Source: Nicotiana tabacum (Eukaryota > Streptophyta > Magnoliopsida > Solanales > Solanaceae). From it: a stretch of DNA of 64,000 bases. The translations under genes were made by a program, and so were the position numbers. Under the pieces are notes generated by a model. It had not been told where the DNA came from. It saw only the letters and a list, made by a program, of their open reading frames with translations, and did no database searches. Position 1 is the first letter of the stretch. Each line of letters begins with the position of its first letter. Shown piece after piece: positions 46,880-58,622 of this stretch. The DNA lies in NCBI RefSeq assembly GCF_000715075.1, contig NC_134093.1, positions 97,200,826 to 97,264,825 of the forward strand. Reading direction: 5' to 3'.

Positions 46880-47500
46880 GATTCTCGTCTAAGAGAAATA
46901 AATTCTAAAAGAATTGGGAGAAAACACGTTTCGGATAACAATGATTAGGTTCGTATTGTTGTGTGATGTGTAAGTAGGAGATAATGAGAGGGGGCACCAA
47001 AATCACGTCGCCAGATTTTGCCTTTTCCGACAAGGGGAGCGGCAGCTGGCAGAGGGAACAAGGGTGGTTGCAGTTGGTTTTTGGGAATTAATTGGGTGCG
47101 TTGGATTAGCAGAGGATGAAGGGCTAAGATTTGATAATGGTCTGATGGGTTAATGGGTTGGGTAATACGAGTCACGGGTCAACATGTTGGGGAAAGTGGG
47201 CCTGCCAAATTTGGGCCATGTCTAATCCTAAAATATACCTCTCTTGGACTTTTTCTAGACTTTAAATACAGTTATTGCAAGGAATATTAACATGCTATAT
47301 ATTAAATAATAAATATCATAAAACAAAACTATTTTTGTATTTTCAAATCTGTGTTCAAAAATAAAAAAATAAAAAAATAAAAAAATAAAAAAACAAAAAA
47401 AAACAAATGAATACAACCGAAGTAAATATTTTAAAATATTAAGAACACTAAAAAATAATTTTAAAAGTTGTGCTGGTAGAAAATTACGTGCTAACAGATT
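46880..47500. repeat. LTR-like non-coding repeat, unoccupied relative of 30985-34560
   Basis: It matches 30985-31324 and then, without the 2.8-kb solo LTR, 34159-34540. At the junction it reads GGTTGGGTAATACGAGTCACGGG. An A-rich AAAAATAA microsatellite lies at 47363-47405. It is a paralogous empty site. Confidence 0.75.
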
Positions 47501-47647
47501 CGGGAAAAAGAGAAAGTTGAGACCTACGTATATTGGTCCTTTTGAGATCCCTGAGAGAGTGGGGAGGTGGCTTACAAGCTTGCATTGCCACCCAGCTTAT
47601 CGACAGTTCACCCGGTATTCCATATTTCCATGCTCCAAAAGTATTAT
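47501..47647 (+). pseudogene. Tekay-like integrase C-terminal fragment, part 1
   Basis: KRKLRPTYIGPFEIPERVG, the GPF/GPY module of Tekay integrase, starts right after the LTR-like repeat, followed by a degenerate VHPVFHVSMLRK-like segment at 47590-47640. Stops and shifts are present. The sequence is broken at 47647 by a solo LTR and continues at 50872. Confidence 0.8.
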
Positions 47648-50600
47648 TGTCACGACCCCAATTTCTCTCCGTAGGATGTCGTGATGGAACCTAGTCTCTA
47701 CGACTAGGTAAGACTAACAAATAATAATAACTTGGTGGAAACAATTATCAAAATACTAAGACAAAGCTGAATAACTGATATAACATTCCGAAAAAACATA
47801 ATATCATCAATACACTTCCCAAAACCGGCGGAGCTGAGTCATAAGCTATATAGAATAAAATTAGAATATCTAATACATTAATGTCTGAAGGAAAAGAAAC
47901 ATAACAGTAGTAAAAAGAAAAGGAAGGTGACTCCAAGGCATGCGGACATCGAGCAGGCATACCTTGAAATCTCCGTAAGGCAGCTATAAATGATCTTTAA
48001 CGAGCGGCATGAGCAGACGTACCTGAATCTACACAAAATGGGCAGAAGCGTAGTATAAGTATGCCAATGCGGTACCTAGTAAATATCAAGCCTAACTTCA
48101 GTACAGTAGTGACGAGACCAGGTCAAGACACCAATTAGGATATAAATAAGCAGTATGACAATGTAATACGGGTATATAATGGAAAGTGAAGAAATAACCA
48201 ATATGAAACAAGATAATAACATGAACTAATACAACAAATCAAACATGAAAATAACATAAAAGAAGCAACTAAAGAGAACTACAATGATCATATACAGATA
48301 ACAACTGCTAGAATAATAAAGAATGTACCAACATGCAATGTTCCCACCAAAAGTCTTTGCAACGTGAATTAAACATCAAGAATCGCAACGAGGTACCGCC
48401 TCATGTATAACAAAATCACAACCGAGGTACCTTCTCGTATTCACAATTCTCAATTTCAATCACAATATTTCCTTATACCGTCGCGTGAGCCTTACATTTG
48501 AAATAGGTTTTGAAAACAGTTTTTCCAAAATAGCTACACGTACTTTAGCCCACCTTGTGACGCCGCGTATCTTCACGTAGTTCCTTACAAGCAACATGCA
48601 CATAAGTCCCACCTTATACCGCCACGTGCACATTAACCCCTATCCTTATACTGCTGCATGCGCATCAATATCACGTCACAATAACAACTCACACCACAAG
48701 TGCCCATATATCACAACTTGCCAATAATCAATAATATCAATATTTTCACAACAATAGTCCATAACTCCACCACAATGTGTACAAGAATAGCAACAACAAC
48801 AATGAATGTAAAATGTTCAACAAGAAGATGTTTCAACAATAACAATTTCGTCCCAAAGTGATAACGGCTTCACAACTTCAACACCAATAACTCAACAATG
48901 AGAAACAATCTATAACCACGATGTTAAATAAGAATAACTCTCAATGGAATAGGTAACATATAATAATGACTTCAAATAATGGAAATCAACCAGGAAAAGG
49001 ATACCATGAACAATAATACCCAATAATGGAAATCAACAATTAGAGAAACAACATGAACGATAAATTTAAATAACGATAATCAACAATGAAAGAAATAACA
49101 CGAATAATAACTTCAAATAATGACAATCAACAATGAAAGAGATAACATGTAACAATTAAAGAGGCAACAAGTTCAACTAAAGCACAAGAGCAATTTATCA
49201 ATTAGAATGTAGAATAAGTGTTAACAAAATCATTTAGGGCATGTGAGGATAAACTAACACAAGTAAGAATAAATTGACTAGGAGAATTTAAAACATGAAA
49301 TGGGCTTTCAATTAAAGCATGGAAAGAGTCTAAGTAGCCTAAACTGGTCAAATACCACGTATAACCCGTGTACCCACTCCTCACCTTGCGTACACGGATT
49401 TCACTTAGCAAAATGGAATCAAACATTACCAATCCTAAGGTTAGTTTCCCCCACACAAAGTTAGGAAAGACACTTGCCTCAACTAGGCCAATTCAACACT
49501 CAGAAATAGCTTTTCCTTTAAACTTCGCCTCCACACGGCTCAAATCTAACCAAAATCAACTTAATATCATCAAACAATTCTAGGAAATTCAATTACAATA
49601 GATAAAGCTAAGATCTTTATATTTTTCCCAAAAAGTCAACAAAAGTTAACCCGGGGCTCGCCCGGTCAATACCTGGGTCCAATAGTAGATTTTGACTACC
49701 TATGACCCTACGAGTTCATATATGTGATTAGTTTCACTTCGATTCACATGATTTTTATGTTAAAATCTAAGATATTTTGATTGAATATGATTAGGAATGA
49801 ATTAGAATCACTTACCCAAAGTTTGTAGGTAAATATTCCCTCTCAAAATCGCCTCCTACCGAGTCTAGGGTTAAAAAGTGAGAGAATGAGAGATAAATTC
49901 CCGACTTTCAGCCCTTTATGTTCAGCTGCAATTATCGCAATTGCGATATGGGTTCTCAATTGCGATATGGGTTCACAATTGCGAACCCTCGCAAATGAGA
50001 ATAAAATCTTGCAATTGTGGCACTGACAGGCCTTGGAAGTTCTTTGCAAATGCGAAGATGGGTTCGTAATTGCGAACCCTGCTGCCCTCACAATTGCGAC
50101 AAAGACCATCGCAAATGCAAACCTAAGACATCCTAGAAATCTTTCACAATGCGAACAAGACATAGAATATGCGATACCTGAAGGTTACCTGCTATGGTCG
50201 CAAATGCAACCCGGGTGTTCGCAATTGCGACACCAGAGGGCCCCAAACACCAGCCTTGCCAATTTCAGCCCAAAACACTTCCAGAACATGACCGAAACTC
50301 ATTTGAGCCCTCGGGGCTCCAAACCAAACTCCACACAAGTATAAAAATATTATGCAAACTCACTCGCATGATCAAAATACAAAAATAATATCTAAAACTA
50401 TGAATCAAACACTAAAATGCATGAATTTCAAAGACATTTTCAAGAACTTCTAGAATTACAACTAAACGTCTGAATCCTATCAAATCAACTCCAAAAGATA
50501 CCAAATTTTGTAGACAAGTTCTAAATACCATAAAGGAACTATTCCAAGCCATAAAATCAAATTCTGAGATCGATAGCTAAATGTCAACCTATAGTCAAAC

Positions 50601-50871
50601 CTTTCAACTTCAAATTGCGAATTTTTGGCAAATCCACATAAATCAACCTACGTACTTCCAAAATCAATTTCGGGCATATGCCCAAGTCCAAAATCACGAT
50701 ACAAAGCTATCGAGGTCATAAAAACACAGTTCCAGGGTCCAAATTAACAAGAAATCTTTCCAGAACGAAACTAACCAACCACGTAAGTTATAAAACCATA
50801 AACACATATGTGTGAAGCATAAAAGAGGTAACGGGGCACAATTACACTAAATAACTAATCGGGTCGTTATA
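47648..50871 (-). mobile_element. Solo LTR, Tekay-like, - orientation, inside an integrase remnant
   Basis: It starts TGTCACGACCCC and ends ATCGGGTCGTTATA on the + strand, 3224 bp. Flanking ATTAT (47643-47647) and ACTAT (50872-50876) agree at 4 of 5 positions. On the - strand it has a cluster of GCAATTGCGA words (plus 49925-50245), donor-like GGGTAAGTG at 49815, the hairpin block near 49375 and acceptor-like TTGTGTAG at 48029. The integrase frame on both sides belongs to one gene, which shows it inserted there. Confidence 0.85.
49925..50245 (-). repeat. Cluster of GCAATTGCGA self-complementary words
   Basis: CGCAATTGCGA, TCAATTGCGA, CACAATTGCGAA, TCGCAAATGCGA-like and GCAATTGCGAC words recur about every 15-30 bp. 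GCAATTGC is a perfect 8-bp palindrome. It occupies the same LTR position as the TTCGCGAACGCG and GCAGGTGCGA clusters in other copies. Confidence 0.8.
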
Positions 50872-51153
50872 ACTATGGTGATCCATCCCATTTGTTAGAT
50901 TTCAGCTCAGTCCAGTTGGACAAGGATTTGACTTATGTTTAGGAGTCGGTGGCAATCTTGGACAGGCAGGTCCGAAAGTTGAGGTCAAAGAATATTTCTT
51001 CCGTGAATGTTCAATGGAGGGGTCAACCAGTCAAGGAGTCGAATTAGGAGATCGAGCATGATATGTGTAGCCGTAATCCTTACCTTTTCAGCACTTCAGG
51101 TATTTCTCTATCCTCGTTCGCGGATGAATATTTATTTAAGATGGGGAGAATGT
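50872..51153 (+). pseudogene. Tekay-like integrase C-terminal fragment, part 2, with chromodomain
   Basis: In a shifting frame the sequence gives VAILDRQVRKLRSKNISS, VNVQWRGQPVKES, then YLFSTSG and a DEYLFKMGRM end. This is the chromodomain tail of Tekay integrase, continuing 47501-47647 after the solo LTR. As at 38102, the purine-rich AAGATGGGGAGAATG encodes the last residues, and the TAA stop (51152-51154) lies within the TGTAACGAC LTR start. Several stops upstream make it dead. Confidence 0.8.
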
Positions 51154-53666
51154 AACGACTAGACTAGTCATTTTGAGAACGAGCGTCTCGTTTGGTGTCT
51201 TATGGTCTCGAGTAGCTTCGTATTGTGTGTTATTTAAGATGGTCGGATTCAGTTTTCGGGTGATTCGGGATGGATTTGAAAAAAATGGTTCTTGTTTTAT
51301 AAGCTTAAGTAGTAAGAGTTGACCGGTGTTTGACTTTTTGGTAGATGACTCTGGAATGGTATTTTGATGATTCTAGTAGCTTTTTATGGTGATTTTGGAC
51401 TTAAGAGTATGTCCAAATGTTGATTTGGAGTGCCGTAAGTCGTTTTGGTTTAAATTGGTGAAAGTTGTAAAGTTGAAGGTTTGGAAGGTTGAGAGGTTTG
51501 ACCGAGAATTGACTTTTTTGATACCGAGTTCTAATTTTAGTCTCGAGAATTGGAACAGGTCTATTGTATCATTTGGGACTAGTGTGCAAAATTTGAGGTC
51601 ATTCGGAGTTGATTTGGAATATTTGGGCATTCGTTTTAAAAGTTGGATGTTCATTGATTAAAAGGGATTGAATTGGGGTGTGATTCATTATTTTATTATT
51701 TTTTGGTATGATTTGAGACTTCTACTAAATTTGTATCCTGTTTTAGGATGTGTTGGTGTGTTTGGATGGGGTCCGGGGGCCTCAGGTATGAATCGGATTG
51801 ATATTGAATTGAGTTTGGACTTAAGGAAATTGCTGAAGCTTAAAGCTTCTGATGCGATCGCACTTGCGTGCCTTTGGATGTAGGTGCGAGACCGCAGAAG
51901 CGACCATGAGGTCGTAGAAGAGGTTTGGGCATTAGTTGACTGTCTCCACAGGTGCAGACAAGAGTGCGCAGATGCGCAACCGCAAGACCGAGAATTTTTC
52001 TGCAGATGCAGAATTCGGACATTGGGTGGGAGACTGCAGGTGCAGAGCCTTTGGCGCAGAAGCGAAATTGCAAGTGCATTGTTTGTGCCGCAAAAGCGGA
52101 AGTCCTTGAGTTTAGTTTGGGGCTTCACCTACGATGTATTTTTCCGCAGGTGCAGAGTCACATATGCGATAGAGTGGCTGCAGAAGCAGATATAGCTGGG
52201 CAGAAATAGAGAAGATCGAGGGTTATAGTTATTTTTCATATTATGAGTTGTAGAGCTCGGTTTTGGGCAATTTTAGAAGGGATTTTCAAGATTTGGATCG
52301 GGGTAAGTGTTTTTTTTACTCGGATTTTCTTGCTCTACCTCTTACTTGCTATATTCGCTCTCATATGTTTAGTTGAAGTTGTTACTTTCCTTATTATATG
52401 TTTACCTCTTTATTGTTGAATTACCCGTACTTGAAGTTGTTATTTCGTGGAATAACTTCTTGTTGAGTTATTGGTGTTGAAGTTGTAAAAGTCATTATCA
52501 CATTGAGGTGCAGTTGTTAATTGTTGAAGTATCATTCCTTGTTTAGTATTCCTCATTCATCTTGTTGTTATTGAGATTATTGAAAATATTGTGATTGAGC
52601 CATGGGCTATTTGTTGTGGAAACATTGGTATTGTTGACTTTTTGGTAAGTTATGGCATATGGGCACTTGTTGTATGAAATGTGATTGTGTTGTGATATTG
52701 ATACGCATGTGGTGGTGTAGGACTGGGGGTTGATACGTATGCGGTGAGATAAAGTGGGCTTGATATGCGTGTTGCTAGTAGGGGAACTACTTGAAGTCAC
52801 GCGGTGAGATAAGCTGGGCTAAAACATGTGTAGCTATTTCGGAAAAAATAATTTTTAAAACTAAATGCAAGGCTCATGATGTGATATAAGGAAAGATTGT
52901 GATTGAAATTGTTAAATATGAAAACGAGGCGGTACCTCGGTTGTGATTCTTATTGCACCTCTCATGTTAAAAGGCTTGTTGGTTGAGTAGTTCTTGTTGT
53001 TCTTTCATTGTTATATTTGTAATTATCCTTACTTGTCTACTTGTTGTTTTCATAATGTGTTCACTCCTTGATGCCTTCACCGCCTATATTTTCGTGATTA
53101 GTCTACATCATTGAACTGCTTACTTGTCAATTACTTTCTCGCCTTTCATTATTAGACCATGCTTTTCCCTTTTTAGTTTATTTTATCCCAGTAAGTGTCT
53201 TGAACTGGCCTCGTCACTACTCTATCGAGGTTAGGCTTGATACTTACTGGATACCCTTATGGTTTACTCACACTACGCTTCTTCACATTTTTGTGCAGAT
53301 CCAGGTACATTTGCTCGTGCCGGATGCCAGTGATTGATTGCTACTTTTGGAGACTTCAAGGTATACCTGCCGACGTCTGCAGGCCTCGGAGTCACCTTCT
53401 GCTATCTCTTATAACTGTTTATCCTTTATTCATATAGTGATGAATGTTGGGATTTTAGTATTTTTTGTAGAGTTTATGACTCATTCTCACCGGATTTTGG
53501 GAAATGTTGTATTGTGGTCTAGTATTGAGATCTTTCTGAGGCTTATTAGTTTATATCATGTTTTCATTCTTCACTTATGTCATAATCTCTTGTTTGTTAG
53601 GCTTACCTAGCCTTAAAGACTAGGTGCCATCATGACATTTTAAGGCGAAAAATTGTGGTCGTGATA
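51151..53666 (+). repeat. 3' LTR of a Tekay-like element, + orientation
   Basis: It starts TGTAACGACTAGACTAG right after the purine-rich pol end and ends GTGGTCGTGATA (CA has become TA), 2516 bp. It contains the GCAGGTGC / GCAGATGC word cluster (51850-52200), donor-like GGGGTAAGTG (GT at 52303), the TCGTCACTACTCTATCGAGG block and acceptor-like TTTTTGTGCAG (AG at 53297-53298). Confidence 0.9.
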
Positions 53667-53946
53667 ATTCATGAGTTCATCCATACCCCTATATCAAAAA
53701 TTAACAATTATCCATTCACTGAAATACAAGTGCATGTTGTATGTATATAAAATGTATATTTGTATGCATGTCAGTTGTATTTCTGGGGTGATAACTATTG
53801 TAAAATGTATTGAAGTCTGTTGTATGTGCTAATACAATGTATCACGCAAAATTGCATGTGTTGAACAGGTATAGCTCCAAGCGAACAATACAAATCCAAG
53901 AGAACATTCAATGTAAGTATAGTAACTGTAGTTGTGCACTGTAAAT
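53667..53946. other. Spacer between LTR and Tat element
   Basis: It is AT-rich, with TGTATGTATATAAAATGTATAT and several TGTATG words. It is non-coding and of unknown origin. Confidence 0.4.
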
Positions 53947-54215
53947 TGTATAGGGTAAAATAGGTTCGTATTAAATTCTCGAATAATAGAGCGTCACGTG
54001 GAACCGGAGACAGACGAAAAGGGAGGCAAGTGGAGACCAAGACCGGAGACAGCAGCTTCGGTTTGTACTGGGTAGACCCCAAAGGGAATATTGTTAATGA
54101 AGACAAATGAATGTTTGCTATCGATGACATTCAATAAAAAATACTCCTCAGTATTAAATACACAATCCGTTATAGAGAATATTGTCATTCATAGCTTGTC
54201 GTTACACATTCATCA
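53947..54215 (+). repeat. 5' LTR of the Tat element (right end approximate)
   Basis: TGTATAGGGTAAAATAGG at 53947 matches TGCATAGGGTAAAATCAG at 63929, and similarity continues for all 72 bases to the window end (TTCGTATTAAAT, CTCGAATAA, ACGTGGAACCG, AGACAGACGAAAA). The 3' end of this LTR is inferred from ACACATTCATCA. I could not assign a primer binding site with confidence. Confidence 0.7.
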
Positions 54216-54271
54216 ATGGCCCCCATAATTATCATTTAAGAGGGACTTGATCCTAGGACTTTGTTCCCTAG

Positions 54272-55624
54272 GTGCAGCTATATATAGTAACTTCAACAAC
54301 CATTGTAGGGGACGAGGATTCTATCAGTGATACCTACAATGAGGAGGATGTGGATATGCCGATCCATGACGTCCAATATCCACAACACATTCGGGAGAAA
54401 ACTCCTGATGATGATACAGACGAGCACGATGCGGAAACAGTGAGAATCCTAAGGGAACAACAAAAGGCTATTATGGGCCATCTCTCGCGATAATATCAAT
54501 CCATGACAGAGTTGAGGCAAGAATTATTGGGCTCTTCCAAAAACATGAATGGAAGAGGTCCAGTTCCTCCCGGTGCTTCCACAAACCAAACAACAGAAAG
54601 GGTTGATAACAACACCCCGAGGAGTGAGGTCAGCCTCGACGGAGCCGTGGGGAACGACAACGGATCTGGTAACAATCATGGGAATGATCCTTTTAAAACC
54701 ATACTCATTCGGTTTATACAAAAAATAAACTCCCGAATGGACCAAATCCCAGGTGCACCGCCAGTGTTGAAAGGACCAGAGTCAAAGAAATACACCCAGT
54801 TGTCGTTCAAACTAAATGTGGCACCAGAGTTAATCCCGAAACAATTCAAAATTCCACACGTGCCAAAAATTGATGGGAATTTGGATCCTCAGGAGCACAT
54901 TACCACCTATATAATGACGATGAAAGAAAACAACTTAGATTCACACGAGATTGAGTCAGTCTTGCTAAAGAAGTTCGGGGAGACCCTCACAATGGGGGCC
55001 CTGACATGGTTTTTACTTGTACCTGAGCACTCAATACATTCCTTCGAGATGCTCGCGGATTATTTTATCAAGGCCCATGCCGGGTCCAGGATGGTGGAGT
55101 CTTGAAAGGCCGACATATTTAGAATTTCGTAAGGAAAGTCTGAATTGTTGCGAGAACTTGTAACTAGATTTCAGAAGGAAAGGATGTTGCTACCGGCCAT
55201 GCTAGATGAATGGACAACTTAAGCATTTACTAAGGGGCTGAACACGTGGAGCTTTGGCACTTCCTGGAAACTGAAAGAAGGTCTGCTCGAGTTGTAGGCT
55301 ACAACATGGGCAGATATCCACAACTGCTACGAAACAAAGATAAGAATAGAGGATGGCCAACTCGGTTTCCTGGAATCAACCAAGGGTTGGGATCGAGACA
55401 AGAATAAGGAAACATTGAAGGATGATTTCGACACAGATCGACGGTCTTCTAAAGGCCAATTGTTTCCCTACAAAAGGACCGAAAGACGCGGCAGAGGTTT
55501 TTTGTCGGCGGACAGGTTCGCTAGCGATAAGAGAATTAACCGTGGCCGGAGTAACATATCTTTGTAGGATAAAGAGGTATCAGGACCCCAGGATTCCACC
55601 CATCCTAGATTGTCCGGTTACAAT
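54272..55624 (+). pseudogene. gag: gag pseudogene of the Tat element
   Basis: The N-terminal part is acidic (EDSISDTYNEEDVDMP), followed by a Gln/Glu-rich segment and a Ser/Gly/Asn linker. The core carries LKGPESKKYTQLSFK, IPHVPKIDGNLDPQEHITTY, ESVLLKKFGETLTMGALTWF and SFEMLADYFIKAHAGSRM, the capsid domain of Tat Gypsy gag. In-frame stops at 54491-54493 and 55103-55105 and later shifts break it. Downstream pieces (GFLESTKGWDRDKNKET, then an Arg-rich stretch to about 55620) are the C-terminal part. It would build the particle, but this copy cannot. The start at 54272 is the first plausible ATG after the LTR. Confidence 0.85.
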
Positions 55625-56599
55625 TTAAATGTTAGCGTGGTGGGACTGGTATCGACGATGAGGAACATTAAAGAAGCATGATTCCCAAAGATTATTCGAT
55701 CCGATATCAGTCAGAGGGATCCTAACATGTAGTGTGAGTATTATGGGACTAACGTCCATCGGACTGGGGACTGATGACATCTGCGCGAGGAGGTGGCAAC
55801 ACTGTTGAAAAAAATCCATCTCAGAGAGTTCTTAAGTGATCGGGCTAAAAATAACTATGGCCACAACCGGGATAATGCGGAGCCCTCGAAGACAAGAGAA
55901 GATCCTCCTCATTTAACGATCAACATGATTTTTGGAGGGAACTAGATTAATGGTGTAACCTTTTCAGCTACAAAAAAGACAAAGGTATCGGTTACCCATA
56001 GCAAAAGACTCTGGGAAGTCACCGAAGATGATATCACCTTCACGGAAGAGGACGTTGATGGAATCTTATTACCGTACAACGATGCCCTGGTAATGTCTCT
56101 TAATGTTTTAGATTTTAAAATTAAACGTGTTTTGGACGACACTTGTTGTTCAGCCAATATTATCCAATGGAGAGTGTTGGAACTAGCTAATCTAACCGGA
56201 AGCATCATTCCAGCCACAAAGCTCCTCGCCGGGTTTAATATAGCAAGTGTAACAACTCTAGGGGAGATCCTGCTTCCCACGAACGCCGAAGGGGTCATGA
56301 AGACGACCCTGATATAAGTAGCAGATAGTGACATGGGACTATAACATTATTCTTGGAAGGATATGGCTATACGAGATGAAGGTTGTTCCATCAACATACT
56401 ATCACCTTCTGAAATTCTCAACTCCATAGGGAATTAAAAAAAAAGAGGAGATCAACCGGCGGCAAGGGAGATGAACGCGATAACGGTTTCCATGAGTAAA
56501 TGGAAGGAACATGCGACATAGCAATTATAGGAACCGGCGCCTGCTCCTGAGCCAAACGAAGTCGACAAAAGGGAGGAGTCGTCAGAATCCTATCAGGTA
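55625..56599 (+). pseudogene. Protease region of the Tat element
   Basis: The CEYYGT...HRTGD segment near 55735 is a degenerate zinc-knuckle-like CEYHGTxGHxTxDC motif. The protease follows: ALVMSLNVLDFKIKRVLDDT, then CCSANIIQWRVLE and GEILLPTNAEGVMKTTL. Relatives have Asp-Pro-Gly at the active site; here it reads Asp-Thr-Cys, so the Gly needed by aspartic proteases is gone. Stops near 55945 and 56316 and shifts follow. The linker to RT contains EINRRQGR-like remnants that cannot be read continuously. Confidence 0.8.
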
Positions 56600-57503
56600 C
56601 CAAGGTATTTCATGGTACCAAACGAAACGGACGTAACCAAATTCACAGCGGAAGAACTCGAACAACTCGTATTGTTCGAGAAGTTCTTGGAGAGGAAGTT
56701 CCACTTGGGGACAGGACTAAATCTCAAGATCAAGTTAGGATTTATAGTATTTCTTAAATTTAATGTTGATTGTTTTGCGTGGTCGCATGCGGATATGATA
56801 GTTATTCCCCTAGAAGTGGTCGTGAACAATAAGGCAGAAAAAACGCCCTATTGCCGAGGTCAGAATCAGGTTTGTCAAAGAACAGGTAACTCGATTGCTT
56901 GATATCGATTCAATCCAAAAGGTAAAGTATCCCGACTAGCTAGCTAACGTAGTAGTAGTTTCAAAAAATAATAATAAATTTTGCATATGCGTAGATTATA
57001 AGGATCTAAATATGGTGTTCCCAAAAGACTCGTTCTCATTGCCAAACATTGATCAAATGATTGATGCGATGGCCGGGAATGAGTTGTTGAGTTTCCTCGA
57101 TGCCTATTCCAGGTACAGCCAAATCAAGATGAACCCAGAGGATCAAGAAAAGACTTTGTTCATAACGCACTTTGGCACATATTGCTACAATGTGATGCCT
57201 TTCGTGCTTAAGAACGCCGGAGCCACTTACCAGAGGCTTGTAAGCAAAATGTTCGAAAAGAAAATAGGGAAAGCAATGGAAGTTCACATAGATGATATGT
57301 TGGTTAGGTCTCTGAATGTAGGTGATCATCTGAAGCACCTCCAAGAAACCTCTGACATCCTAAGGAAGCATAACATGAAGCATAACCTCGAAAAGTGTGC
57401 ATTCGGAGTTAGCTCCGGTAAGTTCTTCGGGTTCCTGGTGTCACAAAGGAGGATCAAAGTCAATCCCGATAAAATTAAAGCCATCGAGGACATTCCCTAC
57501 TAG
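56600..57503 (+). pseudogene. Reverse transcriptase region of the Tat element
   Basis: It enters with TKFTAEELEQLVLFEKFLER and NVDCFAWSHADM, then, after a shift, a VVVSKNNNKFCICVDYKDLN-like segment (56945-57010). The main block 57012-57503 is open: FPKDSFSLPNIDQMIDAMAG, ELLSFLDAYSRYSQIKMNPE, FGTYCYNVMPFVLKNAGATY and EVHIDDMLVRS. The catalytic box is His-Ile-Asp-Asp instead of Tyr-Ile-Asp-Asp, and MPFGL has become MPFVL. The Asp residues are kept. It ends at a TAG after EDIPY. Function in the family is cDNA synthesis. Confidence 0.88.
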
Positions 57504-58055
57504 CTATCAAATGTGAAAGAGGTTCAGAGGTTAACCGGAAGATTGACCACTTTAAGCATGCTCATTTCCCGGTTTTCAGAAAAATGTCATCACTTTTTCT
57601 CACTTCTAATAAATAAGAACAACTTCGAACGGACTCCGGAATGCTAGTAGGCCTTGAAAGATTTGAAAATTTATTTATAGAACCCTCTGTTACTATCAAA
57701 ACTTGAGGAAGGCGAACATTTGCTAATTTACTTAGCAGTTTTGGAGGTAACCGTAAGTGTCATTTTAGTCCGCGAAGATGAAGCTACACAATCTCCTATC
57801 TATTACGTTAGCAAAATTTGAATGGGAGCGGAAACATGCTACCCACATCTCACAAAATTGGCCTTAGCTTTCATAGTCGCCGCTCGAGAACTTAGGCCTT
57901 ATTTTCAATGCCACCCGATAACCGTGGTGATAACCTTTCCCTTTCGGAATATCATTCACAATCCCGAATTGTCAGGGCGACTGGCCAAGTAGACAGTCAA
58001 AATTAGTGAATTTGACATAGAGTATAAACCTAGGACTACGATCAAATCGCAAGTT
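57504..58055 (+). pseudogene. First RNase H domain of the Tat element, degenerate
   Basis: In a broken frame the sequence reads EVQRLTGRLTTLSMLISRFS, EGEHLLIYLAVLEVTVSVIL, SPIYYVSKI, then ETCYPHLTKLALAFIVAARE and LRPYFQCHPITVVITFPF, which is the usual Gypsy RNase H connection and domain. Stops occur at 57501, 57644, 57821 and 57990. Its order, directly after RT, makes it the original retroelement RNase H. Confidence 0.75.
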
Positions 58056-58622
58056 TTGGCCGACTTTGTGGCCGATTTCAGTCCTGGATTGCTGCCTTTG
58101 GCCACCAAAGAAGCGGTGATGGTGTCGAAAATGTCATCAAGAGTCTGGACCTTGTTCACGGATGGAGCTTCCAACGTGAAAGGGTCCGGGCTCGAGGTAG
58201 TACTAATTACGCCCTCGGGAGAAACCCTAAGACTGGGCATAAGAACTATTCCCTTGACTAACAATGAAGTCGAGTATGAGGCTTTGATTGAAGGACTTGA
58301 ACTGGCCCAGGAACTAGACTCCGATGTCATTGAAATCAAATGTGATTCCCAACTGGCAGCAAATCAAGTATACAAGAGCTTCGACACAAAAGAGGAACAC
58401 ATGCAACAATATGTAGTGAAAGTCCAGACTCTGTTCGTACGGTTCAGGGAATGGTCGAACACCCACATCCCGAGAGAAGAAAATGTAGAAGTAGATGCAC
58501 TGGCCAATTTGGGCTTGTCCACAAAAATGAAGGGATCAGACTCCGGTACGGTAGTACAACTCATGCTTTCGGTATTGGATGTGGACGGTTATTATGAAGT
58601 AAATACAACCAATTTGGTATGA
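58056..58622 (+). pseudogene. Second RNase H domain (aRNH type) of the Tat element
   Basis: A 188-codon open segment holds a complete second RNase H: VWTLFTDGASNVKGSGL (Asp), LTNNEVEYEALIEGLELA (Glu), VIEIKCDSQLAANQVY (Asp) and EENVEVDALANLG (Asp). All four catalytic acids are present. Two RNase H domains in a row are characteristic of the Tat lineage, where the second is of archaeal/plant type. The first codon is simply the first ATG; the native protein is a Gag-Pol fusion read through from upstream. The segment ends at a TGA after NTTNLV, where relatives continue. Confidence 0.88.
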
